DNA of 64,000 nt. It comes from Tubiluchus corallicola (lineage: Eukaryota; Priapulida; Priapulimorpha; Priapulimorphida; Tubiluchidae). Shown piece after piece: positions 36,201 through 48,400 of this stretch. The stretch covers positions 370,001 to 434,000 of the forward strand of contig JAQGDQ010000108.1 of NCBI GenBank assembly GCA_030141605.1. The letters are read 5' to 3'. Position numbers and translations under genes: made by a program. The notes beneath the pieces were generated by a model. The model was not told the DNA's origin. It saw nothing but the letters and a program-made list of their open reading frames with translations, and searched no databases. Numbering within the stretch: the first letter of the stretch is position 1; the number at the start of each line of letters is the position of its first letter.

Positions 36201-39200
36201 CTATGTATTTCAACAAAGCTATTGGTAAAAGAAATGTATGACACCTAAGTGTCGGTTCCTGACAGGCTGCTAGATGTATGGCAGATAACACATGTATGGC
36301 ATAGTAGTTATCTTGTGGGAATCTACTGAGATCATACAATCTGTTCCTATTGCAACCAGTGTCTAGACTTTGGAAAGAAAAAATTATCAATGGTGAAACA
36401 GCTAGGCTTAGTTTGGACAAATGGGCTATCCTAGTATTTCATAGCTGGTTGCTGTTCATCTTCTTTCTAGTTCTAAGAAAAAAGTGAAGGCCACTTCTGG
36501 TGCAAGACTAGTAGTTACAGCATTCACCATCTGCATCATTTCATTTCCATCATCATTATTTAAACAGCATAATTGATTAACACACAACAAGAAATTCTAA
36601 AAATGCTATACAGGAAAAACCACAAATTACCTGTAATTTTAACTACCTATATACTACATTAATGCTTCAATAAATACTTACTTTTTATGCATAATAAAAA
36701 AGATTTTAAATAAATTCAAGCAATAAACTTGTAAAACATTTAAATTATGTGGCTTAGCACCAGCAACTTTTCAATGACATACCAGTGGAACACAGTCTCA
36801 TGCATTCACTTTATATCCTGCGCAACGATCACATTACAATTATCATGAAGTACAAACTTACTGTATTAAGTGTAATATTACATTTACAATAATTTCATCA
36901 ATTTCAAATGTTTTCTTACCTGTCGCCACCACCAAATCTGCGACCTCCTCCAAATCCTCCACCTCGTCGTCCGTATCCACCTCCCCCATAACCCCCGCCC
37001 CCATAGCCTCCTCCTCCACCCCAATACGGTCGACCTCCTGGTCCTCGTGGATTTCCTCGAGCATGTTCCAAAACGACCCTGCAACAAAATTGTTAAAACT
37101 AAAATAAAACAGCCACAACTTTGAAATTACTGCACCCTGATCCTGTAGTCAAGACCAGTTCTATCGTTCTAAAGTTTAACTTAATCCAGCATCATTTTCA
37201 CCAATTATGTGGTAAACTGCCCTGTAATGAAGTAAGTACATGTAATTTTAACTAGTTTTCAGCAATGTTGCTCCCATTTATCTAGATTTTCATATAAATC
37301 AACATGTTGCATAATATACCTTAAATGATTATTGATAGACATAAATATTAAGAATGTTACATAATGAATTAATATAATCTGGTGAAATAATGTAATTATC
37401 TCTAGGAAAAAACTGTGCATTCACAATTATAAACTAACTTTTAATCTTGTTTCTGGAAATGAACATGCACTCACATTTAAAAATTGTCTTAATCTATCTT
37501 AATTTTAAGCCATCAACATTTGCAATATAGTTACAACAACATTCTTCATAATTCTCCTTAATACAAATGCATTTCATAAAAAAATTTCAACTTGCTTTAC
37601 CCCACAGGTATTTTTTCCTTAAAAAATACAGGAGTCATATCTAGCCTGCTAGGGACACAGACCAATCCAGTTTTCCAAAACTTCATCTTAAAAGTCTACA
37701 ATTCTCATCAAAAGTTATTGTGTGAATTTAGGAAAATTTTTGCTTTTAGTTCTAGTGTTCATCTCAGTGAAACCATTTGATAATTACTGACAAGATGCCA
37801 TATAAACTTAAAAAACTAGCCATTCACCCACTGTTTTTTGCTTTTTTACTATCAAGCCATACCTACAGTTATGGATGTCACAGGTATTTTCTTTGTAAGC
37901 ACCAGCTAAGATGATCAGAAAGCAGCAAAATGGCACAGAATAGCATGTTAAGACAACAGAAAAAAGCGATCGAGTCCCAGAGCACTCTTGTTAAATGAAT
38001 GTTAATGAATGATGCCGTATCAGTTTAAATTGTTAAAATACGTTCAGAGGATAAATCTCTGTCTACAAAATAGCAGAATTTATAATGCAGCAGCAACAGG
38101 ACGTAGAACAAGTATTAAATCCCTATCTCAGTTAATAAATGGAAAGTAAAAGCAAAGTGATAAGTAATCCATCACATGATTCAACCACACGAATAAAATT
38201 ATTAGACGAATTTACAGGAATTACAGAAAATCAGTTGCCCATTGCTGTTGGGGGTTTATAAATTATTGACATAAAGAGTCAGTAATAGAAACTCAATACT
38301 GAAAAAAAAATTTAGTCCCATGTTTTAAGGTTGTTGATATACATAATGTCAACCAATATTATAATTCAATCACATCTGGCTATTATAACTAAAACGATAG
38401 TTAAGTAAATTACTTTACCTTTCGCCACACAGCTCTTTTCCATTTAATTCATAAACTGCATCATCGGCATCTCTGTGGTCTTCAAACTCCTTCAATGAAT
38501 AAGGCATTTTAAACTATAGTATAACCTTCACTCTCGCATTACCTCAACATGTGTTGCTAAGTAAGGATGGATAAGATAATTTATCAACAAAAATTATTGA
38601 TTTGTAAAACAAACACTTTTTATAACAATGCTGCAACAGTCGCTGTGTCAAAATACACATCAGTGAGAGGGAGGTTTGCAAAATATAAATCTCATTTCAT
38701 TTCAGTGTTGCTCACAAACGGAGAGCAGTATTCGGAGAACTTTTCAAAATTTTGTATAAACAATTACATATATTTGTAGCTGAAACATTTTGCACAATTA
38801 TATTTAAAGCACTAAATACAGCAAAGAAAGACAAATGGAAACTACATGAACTACATGTAAATGCTTTGAGTTAGAATGAAAAATAATAATTAGAAACATT
38901 CTACAGAAAACTTTAATTCTAAACATAGCCATTTACATTAAACGATTAAGGTATGCGAGCGCTTATTCCTACCTTTAAAGGACAAGAAAACAAAATTCAT
39001 GCATAGAGCTTAAAAGATTTGTCATGAGATTTTGCATTAAGCCAGTTTTTACACAGAACTTCTATGAGCAGTAATGCTGTATCAATTTCTAAATTTAAGT
39101 TCCTGCACTGACAGTTAAGCGCAGTCATTTTAATGGTCAATCGCTGAATAAAAAGTTGAAGCTGACTCAGATAACATTGTGTAAAGCTTGAAATAATAAT

Positions 39201-39450
39201 GACAGCATTCGTAGTAGGGGGCCATTCTTTAAAATCCTCTTATCTTTCACTAGATATATAAAACATAAAACTGATTAATCGAGACAGTAACTTGTACACA
39301 CTGACTCATAAAATATGTCAAACTTACCACAAAGCCAAACCCGTTTTTCATCATAACTTCTCGGATTCGCCCATAACCTTTGAAAAATCTTTCTATGTCT
39401 TTCTCGCGAGCTTGAAAACTCAAGCGACCCACATAAACTCTAGTACCCAT
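30297..39450 (-). CDS. SR splicing factor, SRSF4/5/6 (B52/SRp55) type, seven exons
   Basis: Coding exons on the minus strand are 39,450-39,328; 38,489-38,419; 37,078-36,920; 35,982-35,910; 33,096-33,023; 31,165-30,971; and 30,513-30,297. All have GT-AG borders and join in frame to 912 nt (303 aa). RRM1 has RNP2 VYVGRL (5-10) and RNP1 NGFGFVEF (36-43). A glycine-rich linker with repeated GGGGY follows (about 80-117). The second, pseudo-RRM begins RYGPP and carries the invariant SWQDLKD (140-146). RS repeats start near residue 198 and form a second tract near 267-284; the protein ends ESKDD. Such proteins bind exonic enhancers and recruit spliceosome components in the nucleus. Intron 4 (2.8 kb) holds the island described as a candidate poison exon and has been copied to 640-3,445. 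Confidence 0.95.
33178..36004 (+). repeat. Segmental duplicate B' (inside the SR gene; copied at 640-3,445)
   Basis: This covers most of SR intron 4, exon 4 (35,910-35,982) and the start of intron 3. It matches 640-3,445 in the same orientation. The match stops about 80 bases before exon 5 on one side and about 20 bases beyond exon 4 on the other. Confidence 0.88.
34368..34574 (-). promoter_or_regulatory. Conserved island in SR intron 4, candidate poison exon
   Basis: This 207-base island is more GC-rich than the surrounding intron and differs from its duplicate (1,826-2,032) at only about 3% of sites. On the SR strand it has an acceptor-like 'ttctgtag' and a donor-like GTGAGG. If included after exon 4 (which ends on a complete codon), the frame would reach TAA at the eighth codon. 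Genes of this SR class are known to autoregulate through such stop-containing cassette exons. The splice sites are moderate and the assignment is inference; a conserved intronic enhancer or an unrelated old repeat is possible. Confidence 0.35.
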
Positions 39451-40229
39451 GGTAGCTCTTTCTAGAAAACAAGCGCATGTATAAAGATCTACTTTCAACA
39501 CGTTCATTTAATTCATTTTACCCGAAACAATGCGTTACACTAATCAGAATTTCTCACCAATTTGTATTGAGAAATCAATTTGTATTGAAGCTGTTTCGTA
39601 ACTCCACAAGCTACAGGAATATATAAAAAATACTTTTTTCAATAACTTATTAAACCAAACTAGAGTCGACAATTAAGTAACAATCAAAACAATACAAACT
39701 TGTTAAAGTCGCACGCTCTACCAACACCATGCACGCACACATGTAGCGCACACACAAAGACAACCATATGGTCCATACCACATCCATAACATAAGGAGCC
39801 TGGCCAGGATTCAGATTTCCTACTCTTCAATCCTTAAACCTGGTCAGACGAAGCCAGATGCGCAGATTCACCAAAGTGACAATAAAGCGAAAGTTAACAC
39901 CTTTTTAAAACAATGTAACGTAATCATTTATTTAGCCAAAATTTGTATTTTGGTATGTTTCACTAAATGAAACCACATTTACCACAACAACAACCCAGAT
40001 TTAACGGGCAAACGTGCTTCTCGAGTTATTTAGATTGAACACCAAGCCGGTTAATAGATGTACCTGGCATTTTTTAACACCCTGGACTTACCTGTGTTAG
40101 CAGTGATAAAATGTGCTGATTATAAAGTTGAAGCAATTAGAAGAATTTCATGATTTCTTGTCATGTTTTTAGATCTCAGTGTGCTCTAAAAGTAGCCTCA
40201 TGAAATAAGTTGAATTCTCACACTAATTT

Positions 40230-40263
<34 letters not shown>

Positions 40264-42637
40264 ATGAATTTGACAGATATTTTTCCTTTATAATTTTTAT
40301 CATAATTTTAAAAATTTGTAATAATTTTGGAAAATTTCTGCATTTGTTTTAGGAACTAAAGATCTAATGGCAAATCCTACACGAAAGGAATGCCTGTGTT
40401 TGCAGTGTCTATACCAGTAATTCAACCACAGGTCATATAGCTAAAATAAAATCAATAGTACCTAACCAAAATATGTATAATGCTAACTAATATTGCAAAC
40501 TATTCCTTTATTGTCCACTAACTTAATACAAAATACTTAATACACCATATATAATATGGTTCTACCTCAAAAACCATAGCAGCTACACTTTTGAAGCCAG
40601 GTACTACTGGCACACCAAGCATAACCCACGTGGTTAAGTGGTCAAATACATGCTTATTCAAAAGAACAGTTAAGTGCCATAATTTCCAAGTTTAAAAAAA
40701 CAAAATTATCGCTTTGTATAAAGTCAAATGAATTTACAACAAACTCTTAACAAAACAATATAAAATAAATAACTAGAACACCACCAAATAATGACAAACA
40801 AAAACTGTTATCTAACTTTTACCAAAAATTAGAACTGAATCAGACCTAAATCACTAGAAGCCCTGTTTGCCAGAAATCCATCCAAACATGTGTAGCAAGT
40901 CACGATTATCTCGAAACATACCAGCCTTCAGTAGTCCCAATATTGGGTATCCCCTATTTTACATAAGCTTAATCAGCTTTAATGCCATTAACAAAAACTT
41001 ATCTTTATTGGAATTCGTTCTTGCTAAGCTAAGTCATTGACAAGCAGAAACTCTAAATTCCATTTCAAAAGGAATATTGCTTCTAGGAAAGGTATACATT
41101 ACCATAGAAAATGGAAAATCGTGTACTTTATGAAATACTTCAGTGCCAAAACACTGCTTAAACACAAACAGTTACATCAAAGTAAGCTGAACGGGTATTA
41201 TCAACAATATAACTTCTATTTGCAAGCAACCTATCTGCATAAATATTGTGAATAATGTTGTAAAATAACATAACTGAGCAAACAATGTCATCAATGCATC
41301 TACAAGTAAGTGAAAGTTGTTTATCCTACTCGAAATATGTTGCTTAGCTTAATAGCCAGTTTTGTTAGATTGTTTTGTATCAACTAGAATAGACATAAAT
41401 TTTGTAATGGCATTCTGTTTGTTTTGTGTGGCATTTTGTAAAGCAATACTGCTTACTTTGCGCACTGCCTACAATCTCTTCTAATTTTTTATTACACTTA
41501 ATCATTTTATTACTTTTTGTATGGAACGTGCAGCGCGCGCTCTTCTCTTCATTGCCACTGGTTCACACTGGCAGTTTGCTCAGAGTTTTGATACTGCTTC
41601 TCACATTTACCATGAACATCCCTATATGCGTCTGAAATTGTTACAATTTACAAAGAATATGCCTGCGCAATTAAGATATACAACCAAAAGTGTATCTGAA
41701 TAGAAAAGTTTGTCGGAAAATAGCCTTCAACTAATGTTATCTTTGAAATATATCGACAATAAACAAAATACTTACTACTGAAGTAGAATAACTAATTCGC
41801 TATTAAGCTGAAATCAAACTATAAAACAGCAATCGGCACAATAATTCTTAGAACAAAGTATTCTTTGATAAGGTATTTTTAATTTCTCACACACTTGAAA
41901 CTAAAATGTCGTTTTTCCCAATGGCCACAAAATCTATTGTCATTTACGGCGCTTTCTTCATCATCATCATTTAGTACACTCCAGCTATTAAAGAGCATTT
42001 CGGTAATTCGTTCTCACCATACTCACCATGCAGTAATGTGTGACAGATTATATTATTGAATAACGAATTTCACGCACCGTCTATAAAAATTTTAATTTTA
42101 TTAATTTTAAAGGACAAAAAGCACAGAATTTCCTACGTAAAAAAACTTCTAACAGTAATTATACGAATTTAGGTGAAAATGGTACAAGAAAAACTGGTAC
42201 AAGTAAATATGCCGTAGGACAAATGGAAAAGTAAGTGAAAATGGCACATTTAGTAAAATATGTTTTTTTGCATTAAATTAGTATAATATTAAGATTAGAG
42301 CAAAACATTAATATTTAATCATTATTACAGTAAAAATTGATGACAATTAAGGCACAAGGGTTTTACTCCATACAATACAAACATCTCATCATCAGATGTA
42401 AAATATAATGTATAAAATGTAAAATGCAGTGAGTTTACACAGTCATTGGAAAACAATGAAGCCTGATAAAAATGGTTAAAGAAACTGCCAACTACAAATG
42501 CCAGTATACAGTGGCGGCTCGTAGGTAAAATTAGTGGTGGTGCTGCAAAATTAAAATTTTTTTAGCCATTGTTTTAATGATGTGATTTTAAACAAACTAA
42601 CTAATTTCAACATAACCTTGATAAACTCCTAAACAAA

Positions 42638-42719
42638 TGTTGTTGTTGTCTTTGTTATTGTTGTTGTTGTTATATTATTACTATCATCAGTATCATCATC
42701 GTCATCATTATTATTATTT
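42638..42719. repeat. Compound trinucleotide microsatellite
   Basis: Runs of TTG/TTA followed by ATC/ATT triplets, plainly low complexity. Confidence 0.85.
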
Positions 42720-43186
42720 ATGGGTAATTGTAGCTCGACTGGTAAGTAAAAAATTACAACAAAATACAATAATTTAAATTACCAAAAGTAGTCCCTGTAC
42801 GAAGGGGAAAACATAGTGCAGCATATCATACAGTAAAATAATGTAAGTGTTATTATCATTAATATTAAACTTTATGTACCCATTGACAATAACAATTAAC
42901 AGAAAGTTCAAACTCATAAAAAGACGTTACGAGTTTTGGTAGAGATAGCTGTGAAGGCGAATTTTAAAAGTAGTTAAGTAACATTATATGTATATATGTA
43001 TATACCCAGTCTTGGTGTATCGCTTGCATTGTTGTTGCTATTGCTCTCGCGTGCCCTTTTTGTACCTTGAAGACCATTCTACATAATATTCATTACGAGG
43101 AACACACAATGATTAGCTAATTAGCAAACAGCTTTTTCTAGCAATCACTAGCAATTTCTCCAGAAGCATGCATAACATTTAAGTAA

Positions 43187-43224
43187 GGTGAGTGTGTGAA
43201 TGACCGTATGGTCGTACACTCACC
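43187..43224. other. Long imperfect hairpin
   Basis: Arms GGTGAGTGT and ACACTCACC enclose a second small palindrome, GACC-gtat-GGTC, giving a nearly continuous stem in 38 bases. It lies in a gene-free stretch. It may form a cruciform or an RNA hairpin; no function can be assigned. Confidence 0.5.
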
Positions 43225-45495
43225 TCGCACTAGTCAAATTATTTTATTTAAAATTCATTAATGTGTTTGATATTGTATTTTTTGTTGTGTGAAATAAAAT
43301 TCATAGTTCATAGTATTAATATGCTAGCCTGCATATTACTGCTAGCGTAGTGATTTTGCTTTGAATCTGTTACTTACCTAGTGATCAACCCGCTACAAGT
43401 ATTCCAGTTACTCAGGAATGTATGGAAGCTACATGCTTATTTGCTTGAATGCTGTTTATCTTTTATGGCTCTCCCTACTTTGCACAGAATTGAGCGTCAA
43501 CTGTATATTACATGCTGCATGATAGTTATTTTCTTATTACACAAATTATCTGTATAAAAGCAAATATACATGTGCGTGCTACATTTTTTCCTGCTTTTCC
43601 ACTAAATTTTGCGCCATTTTTTCCTGTGGCATTTTTCCTGTGTCATTTTTACTGCGCACCATAATAATATTTATAACTCATTAATTGCTTGATTTTGGTG
43701 AAGCAGCCAAAAGTTCGGAACCATTTCGTTAAGTTTTCTCTGACTTTCAAGCTGCACCCTTGTGCAAATTAGTTAAAACATGAATTCCAGAAATAGCACA
43801 AGGAAGCTGTGCTCAATTTTTTTTGCTATGAATAATATTTACATATATTAATCAGTATGTGATATTATGACTCACTGTTCAATTCATGAGAAGCATCTTG
43901 ATGCGGTTCGGCATAGAGCACGAGTCTACCAATATTGAGCAGCCCTGGAATACTTTTTTTTATCTCTGAGCAAAACTTGGATTGGTGAGTTGAATTAGTT
44001 TCTCCATCGGGCTTCTCCGCATAGATTCCTTACAAACGGACATGTGACAATTCATTTGTCCATTTCCAGCCAGGCAGTAAATTTTACCTTGCATGCTTTT
44101 CAATACTTGTTATTAAAGCCTGCATAAACGAATTTGATCACACAATAATCGCCAACCAAGGTTAGTGCAACGTAACCAAGGCTGCAGCCCCATAGTTAAG
44201 AGAACGTGGGCCTCAATAATGTCCATGTAATTAGCTACTCATTTTTTTAACTCTTAGCGTTCTGGTGTACAAGGATTACCTCCTCTCGGCACAGAATTCT
44301 ATGTTATCCTGTGATTTATTGCTACTGCATAATGTATATTGTTAAACTCTCTCAAAATTCAATTGTATATAGTTATACAGCTAGCACAGACACTTATAAA
44401 CAACAAACTACGATATAAGCTGTTTGTTTTTACTTTTAGCGGATTTAAGTGAATATATAGACAAACTGTTTAAATTCCAATGGAAAAACAAAATTCGCAA
44501 TGTTATGGTATTTTGAGTCCAAAACGATGTTGTCGCTTGCTATATTACCTACTTGCCCTTTTTAACCAATGTTAGTAAAATAAAATTACTCTTTCTCATA
44601 GAAATTAAGTACCGAATTTCGCCGCATTCACGGCGTTTTATGCAGACACTACAGAAACAGTGCAGTCACAATTGAAATAACTTCTGGGGAATTAAATTTT
44701 GCAAAGAAAAGTCTGCATATGTGCGTATCTGCGCAGGTATAGTGAAGACGAGGCCTAAAAGCTCTAAAACACAATTAAGTGCTGTTAGAGCAACTCCACA
44801 TTACAAAAGCGTTTTGTTGTTATTACATTAGTTTCGTGATACTCCATGTTTGCAATTACAGTAATATTGTCTTGTAAATGCTATAGTAATTATGTTTACA
44901 CGAAATAAATCCGACAAATAAAAACAATGGCAAATTCCAAAATCAAAAAATTATAAAATGTTCAGTTAAGCTGAGACCCAAACGTATTGTGAGTAGACCC
45001 ACTGAGAAAGAACTGAAACTACTTGGTTTGGCTGGTTCGCATCTATGCGCTGAGTTGCTGACAGATACGAACCAAAAAGTTATAAAACGCAATATAACAG
45101 ATTAGTATACTATCATAGTAATTTCTTAGTAAACTAATAATGTGGTATATGGACAGAGTGATGAATGTTGACTGATGACACGTTTCACTTTCATCATCAT
45201 CGACTCTCGTCATTGTTCATCACGCAAATTCTATGCTCAGGGCTTTTTTGCAGCATGAACATATTTGCTGCTTCGAAGAGAAGAGCGATTGCCGACATTG
45301 CTCGGTTGGTGCCGTCGGTTTGCAACTTTGTATTATTTGCAATTTCTTGCGTAGCGTTATTTTTAAAACATTATTATTGCTTCTCAATCTTCTAAAAGTT
45401 CATAACATTTAGCTTTAAGATAATGAACTGAAGATCTGACCAGGCACCCTTAGTCTTCGTTTTTCTTCCACTTTCAGTAAAATTAATGTTAACTG

Positions 45496-48400
45496 ATGTT
45501 TGCCTCAGCTGCTAGTGCTAGGTGTAGTGCTAATATTGTTCTGGGGTTAATTCTTAAGGCGCGGCATTTTCCAACAAGACTATTGGTCGGCACGTATGCT
45601 TTATTGGCACTAGAAAACAGTATTCAGTTCAACAAACCCATTTTACAAACAGCTGCTAACATAGTGAATATTGCAAGTTGCCCTGCAGAAATGGAATGGC
45701 AAAAAGGAGAGCTGCACCGTGAGCACAAGAGAGAAATGCATGCGACAAGATCTGCCTTCGCTAAAGATGAAAAGGGTATACAGAAATTATATGCTTGAGA
45801 CACTGCCATAATTCCGTTTCATGTACTTTATTGATAATAACCTACACACAGGTCTTACCAACTGGAGCACAGAATCATTTGAACAAGTTACACTAGGGCT
45901 AAATATTTTTTTAGTGTGAATGTTTTCCTAAATCTTCTCATAATTATTATTAGTCATGAAACACCAGTTGTATATAAAAATTCACACTTAAGAGTTAATT
46001 TAGCTTTAATTTGTAGTTCAAGTGGGTGCGGGGATAGTGGAATGCAGTCTCCTATAGTTAGCAAAGTCATTTGGTTTGACAGAGATACTGTGAGAAATTG
46101 CTATTAAATTATCTATCTATAGAACAATTCAGTGAACCAACACTAAGCATTTAAGCCATGATAGTTGAACTTGTGTCTAAGTCAGTTCAGAATCAATATC
46201 TATGCATGTACGTCCCTCAACTCTAAATTCATGATCAGCCCAGTATCCTTGCTTGTAATTCTAATTCTATATTTTACTAACACCTTTTGTTTCTCATTTA
46301 GAAAAGTATTTGCATATGCCACTAGAATCAAAAAGAGAACATTATGCTTGTCGTAAAGATTATGTTACACTAGATGCAGTTTCAACTTGGCAACAGTATG
46401 CTGCTGACAATGCATATCATTTCAGCAAATCTGGTAAGTATGACCTGTAAAACACACTTGATTTCCAAATTAACTTTGAACTTTTTATTCATGTATATTA
46501 TGTTTTTTGGTTACTAAATCCACCTGCTTATTGTGACCATTGTGCCTGGAATGAATCTTCTTGTGTTTTTGTTAAATCCAAATGAAATATATAAACCCTC
46601 CTAGTGCACTGTTTCTGGAATTAAAAGAGCAGAGGCAAATCGATAAGCTGGTGCATTTTATTGGCTGTCTTATTGCCAATTTCAAGTCAGTTGGCGTGTT
46701 ATACACAACACACGGACTGGTAGCCTAACACACAAGTGGCTGCTGTCATTTTCACATGTTTTATTTGGCCAAATAGTTACTACTCTTATTTAATATTTTA
46801 TTCAAGTAATTTTAAAGGCACTTTGAGTATTAGTTTGGCTTAGTGATTTCATTATACTAAGTGACTTTAATTATGCTCTCCATATATTGCATTGGGAAAA
46901 ATGGCATATGTTTCACAGGGAAACTGGTAAAATCGTGCACTATACAAATAAGGTCAATCCGAATAACAAACAAATAAGGTATCCAGTCAATTAGTAAATC
47001 CACTTAGCCATGCACCAAAGTGGATTTATTACCCAAATGTATTTCGAAATCCTCCCTGATGGTTTAATCTCCCTAATCATTTAATTCACTTTATCTTATG
47101 GTAAAATTAAATCACATTTTATTTCCTCTCCGTGCACATAAGATATAACAAAAATACCATACTTGGCTGGTTGTGTGTGACTTTTTATTGCTGCCAGAAA
47201 TTTAGTTAAACTATTTATGCTTTTAATGTTGAGTATAATTCTGCCTAATTAACTATTGGATGGTTAGTAGAATGCTAAGGCCCGTTTCATATTGAGGATA
47301 CAAGGATTATGACTCATGGAATTGCTAGCTCCAGCTACTTTCAGTTGTTGGCTTATAGCTATTACTCGCCATCATGGACAGAGAGGAATGCGTAATACTT
47401 TACTCAGCACTTATTATTATTACAACAGTGTTAATTACCATCATTATATGCATTGTCAAAGCTTGTTGTGTGTTGCATAATTTCTCTAGAAGAAGGGATT
47501 TTAAAGCATTTGTCTTCTCCTGTGACACCTTGTTAGAAAATAATCTGGCAAACACCGAGTTAATTTACATAAGCTTGCCTGTAGTGCGATGACCATACAA
47601 AATCGCATTGGTAACTTTTTAAATCCAGAAGCTTCACTATCATGATAAGAACAGGCCAGCTTTGTAAAATGATATTTTCGGTAAGCATGTCTAAATTAAG
47701 TTAGTGCTGTAACAGTTGTCGTTTACAAAGAACAATTAATAATGTTAGTCAGTGTGGCGTCAGACCTGTTTGTTTTCTTGGAACTACTAACCACTTCAAA
47801 ATTTGAGAATATAAATTGATAAAATAAATATATGCAGGCATTATTTTTCTTTTTCCTGAATATAGCCATCACTGTTGCATTAGTAAAGCAAAAAATTATC
47901 TGTTTGATAAAGAAGAAAACTTAAAAATTTATAATTTTATCCTGAAATATGTTAATTGGTACCCGATAAACAAGAAAAAAGTAATTGAAAACTTAAATTT
48001 TAATGTGAATTCCTCAATGAATCCTCACGAAAATGGAACATGCACTATTTCTATCATACGGCAAATTTCCTCATGAACAGGATGCATAGCTTCTAGTTGA
48101 TATCAGAATTATACATGTGAAATTCCACACAGAAAAATTCTTCATTAGGCGCCTGTGTCTCATGTGCCATAGTAAGTAATGTGTTGCATTTCCCGGAGGA
48201 ATTGTGCAAGGAATTTTTCATCAAGAAACTTTGCCACATATCGTCAGTTTGAAATGGGCCTAAGCCTCCACTGTTAGTAATTTAGTAATGCATTTGGTTT
48301 ATTGCTGTCAAGACATACAAGTCAGCAGTTATGATTTTGTTTCATTTAGTTGTGCAGACAAATATTACTGAAGACGAAAATCTGAATCAAAAGATATCAT

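Larger units (their letters stand above)
39451..45489. other. Intergenic region between divergent SR and MACROD1-like genes
   Basis: About 6 kb with no gene I can support. It should hold both promoters, but no clear TATA box or CpG-rich block stands out. It contains a (TA)n tract (about 40,229-40,262), a trinucleotide repeat array and a strong hairpin, listed separately. Confidence 0.5.

Noticed and set aside
36858-37118. Minus-strand acidic frame and basic frame overlapping SR exon 3
   Set aside because: Both are out-of-frame readings of the glycine-rich linker exon; the in-frame reading gives the GGGGY repeats of the SR protein.
42510-42560. CAGTGGCGG start resembling a hAT terminus
   Set aside because: No matching inverted end or 8-bp target duplication was found nearby; at most a truncated relic.
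42180-43670. Possible inverted arrays of short 'ttttcctg'-like motifs
   Set aside because: The motifs on the two sides do not match well enough to call terminal repeats.
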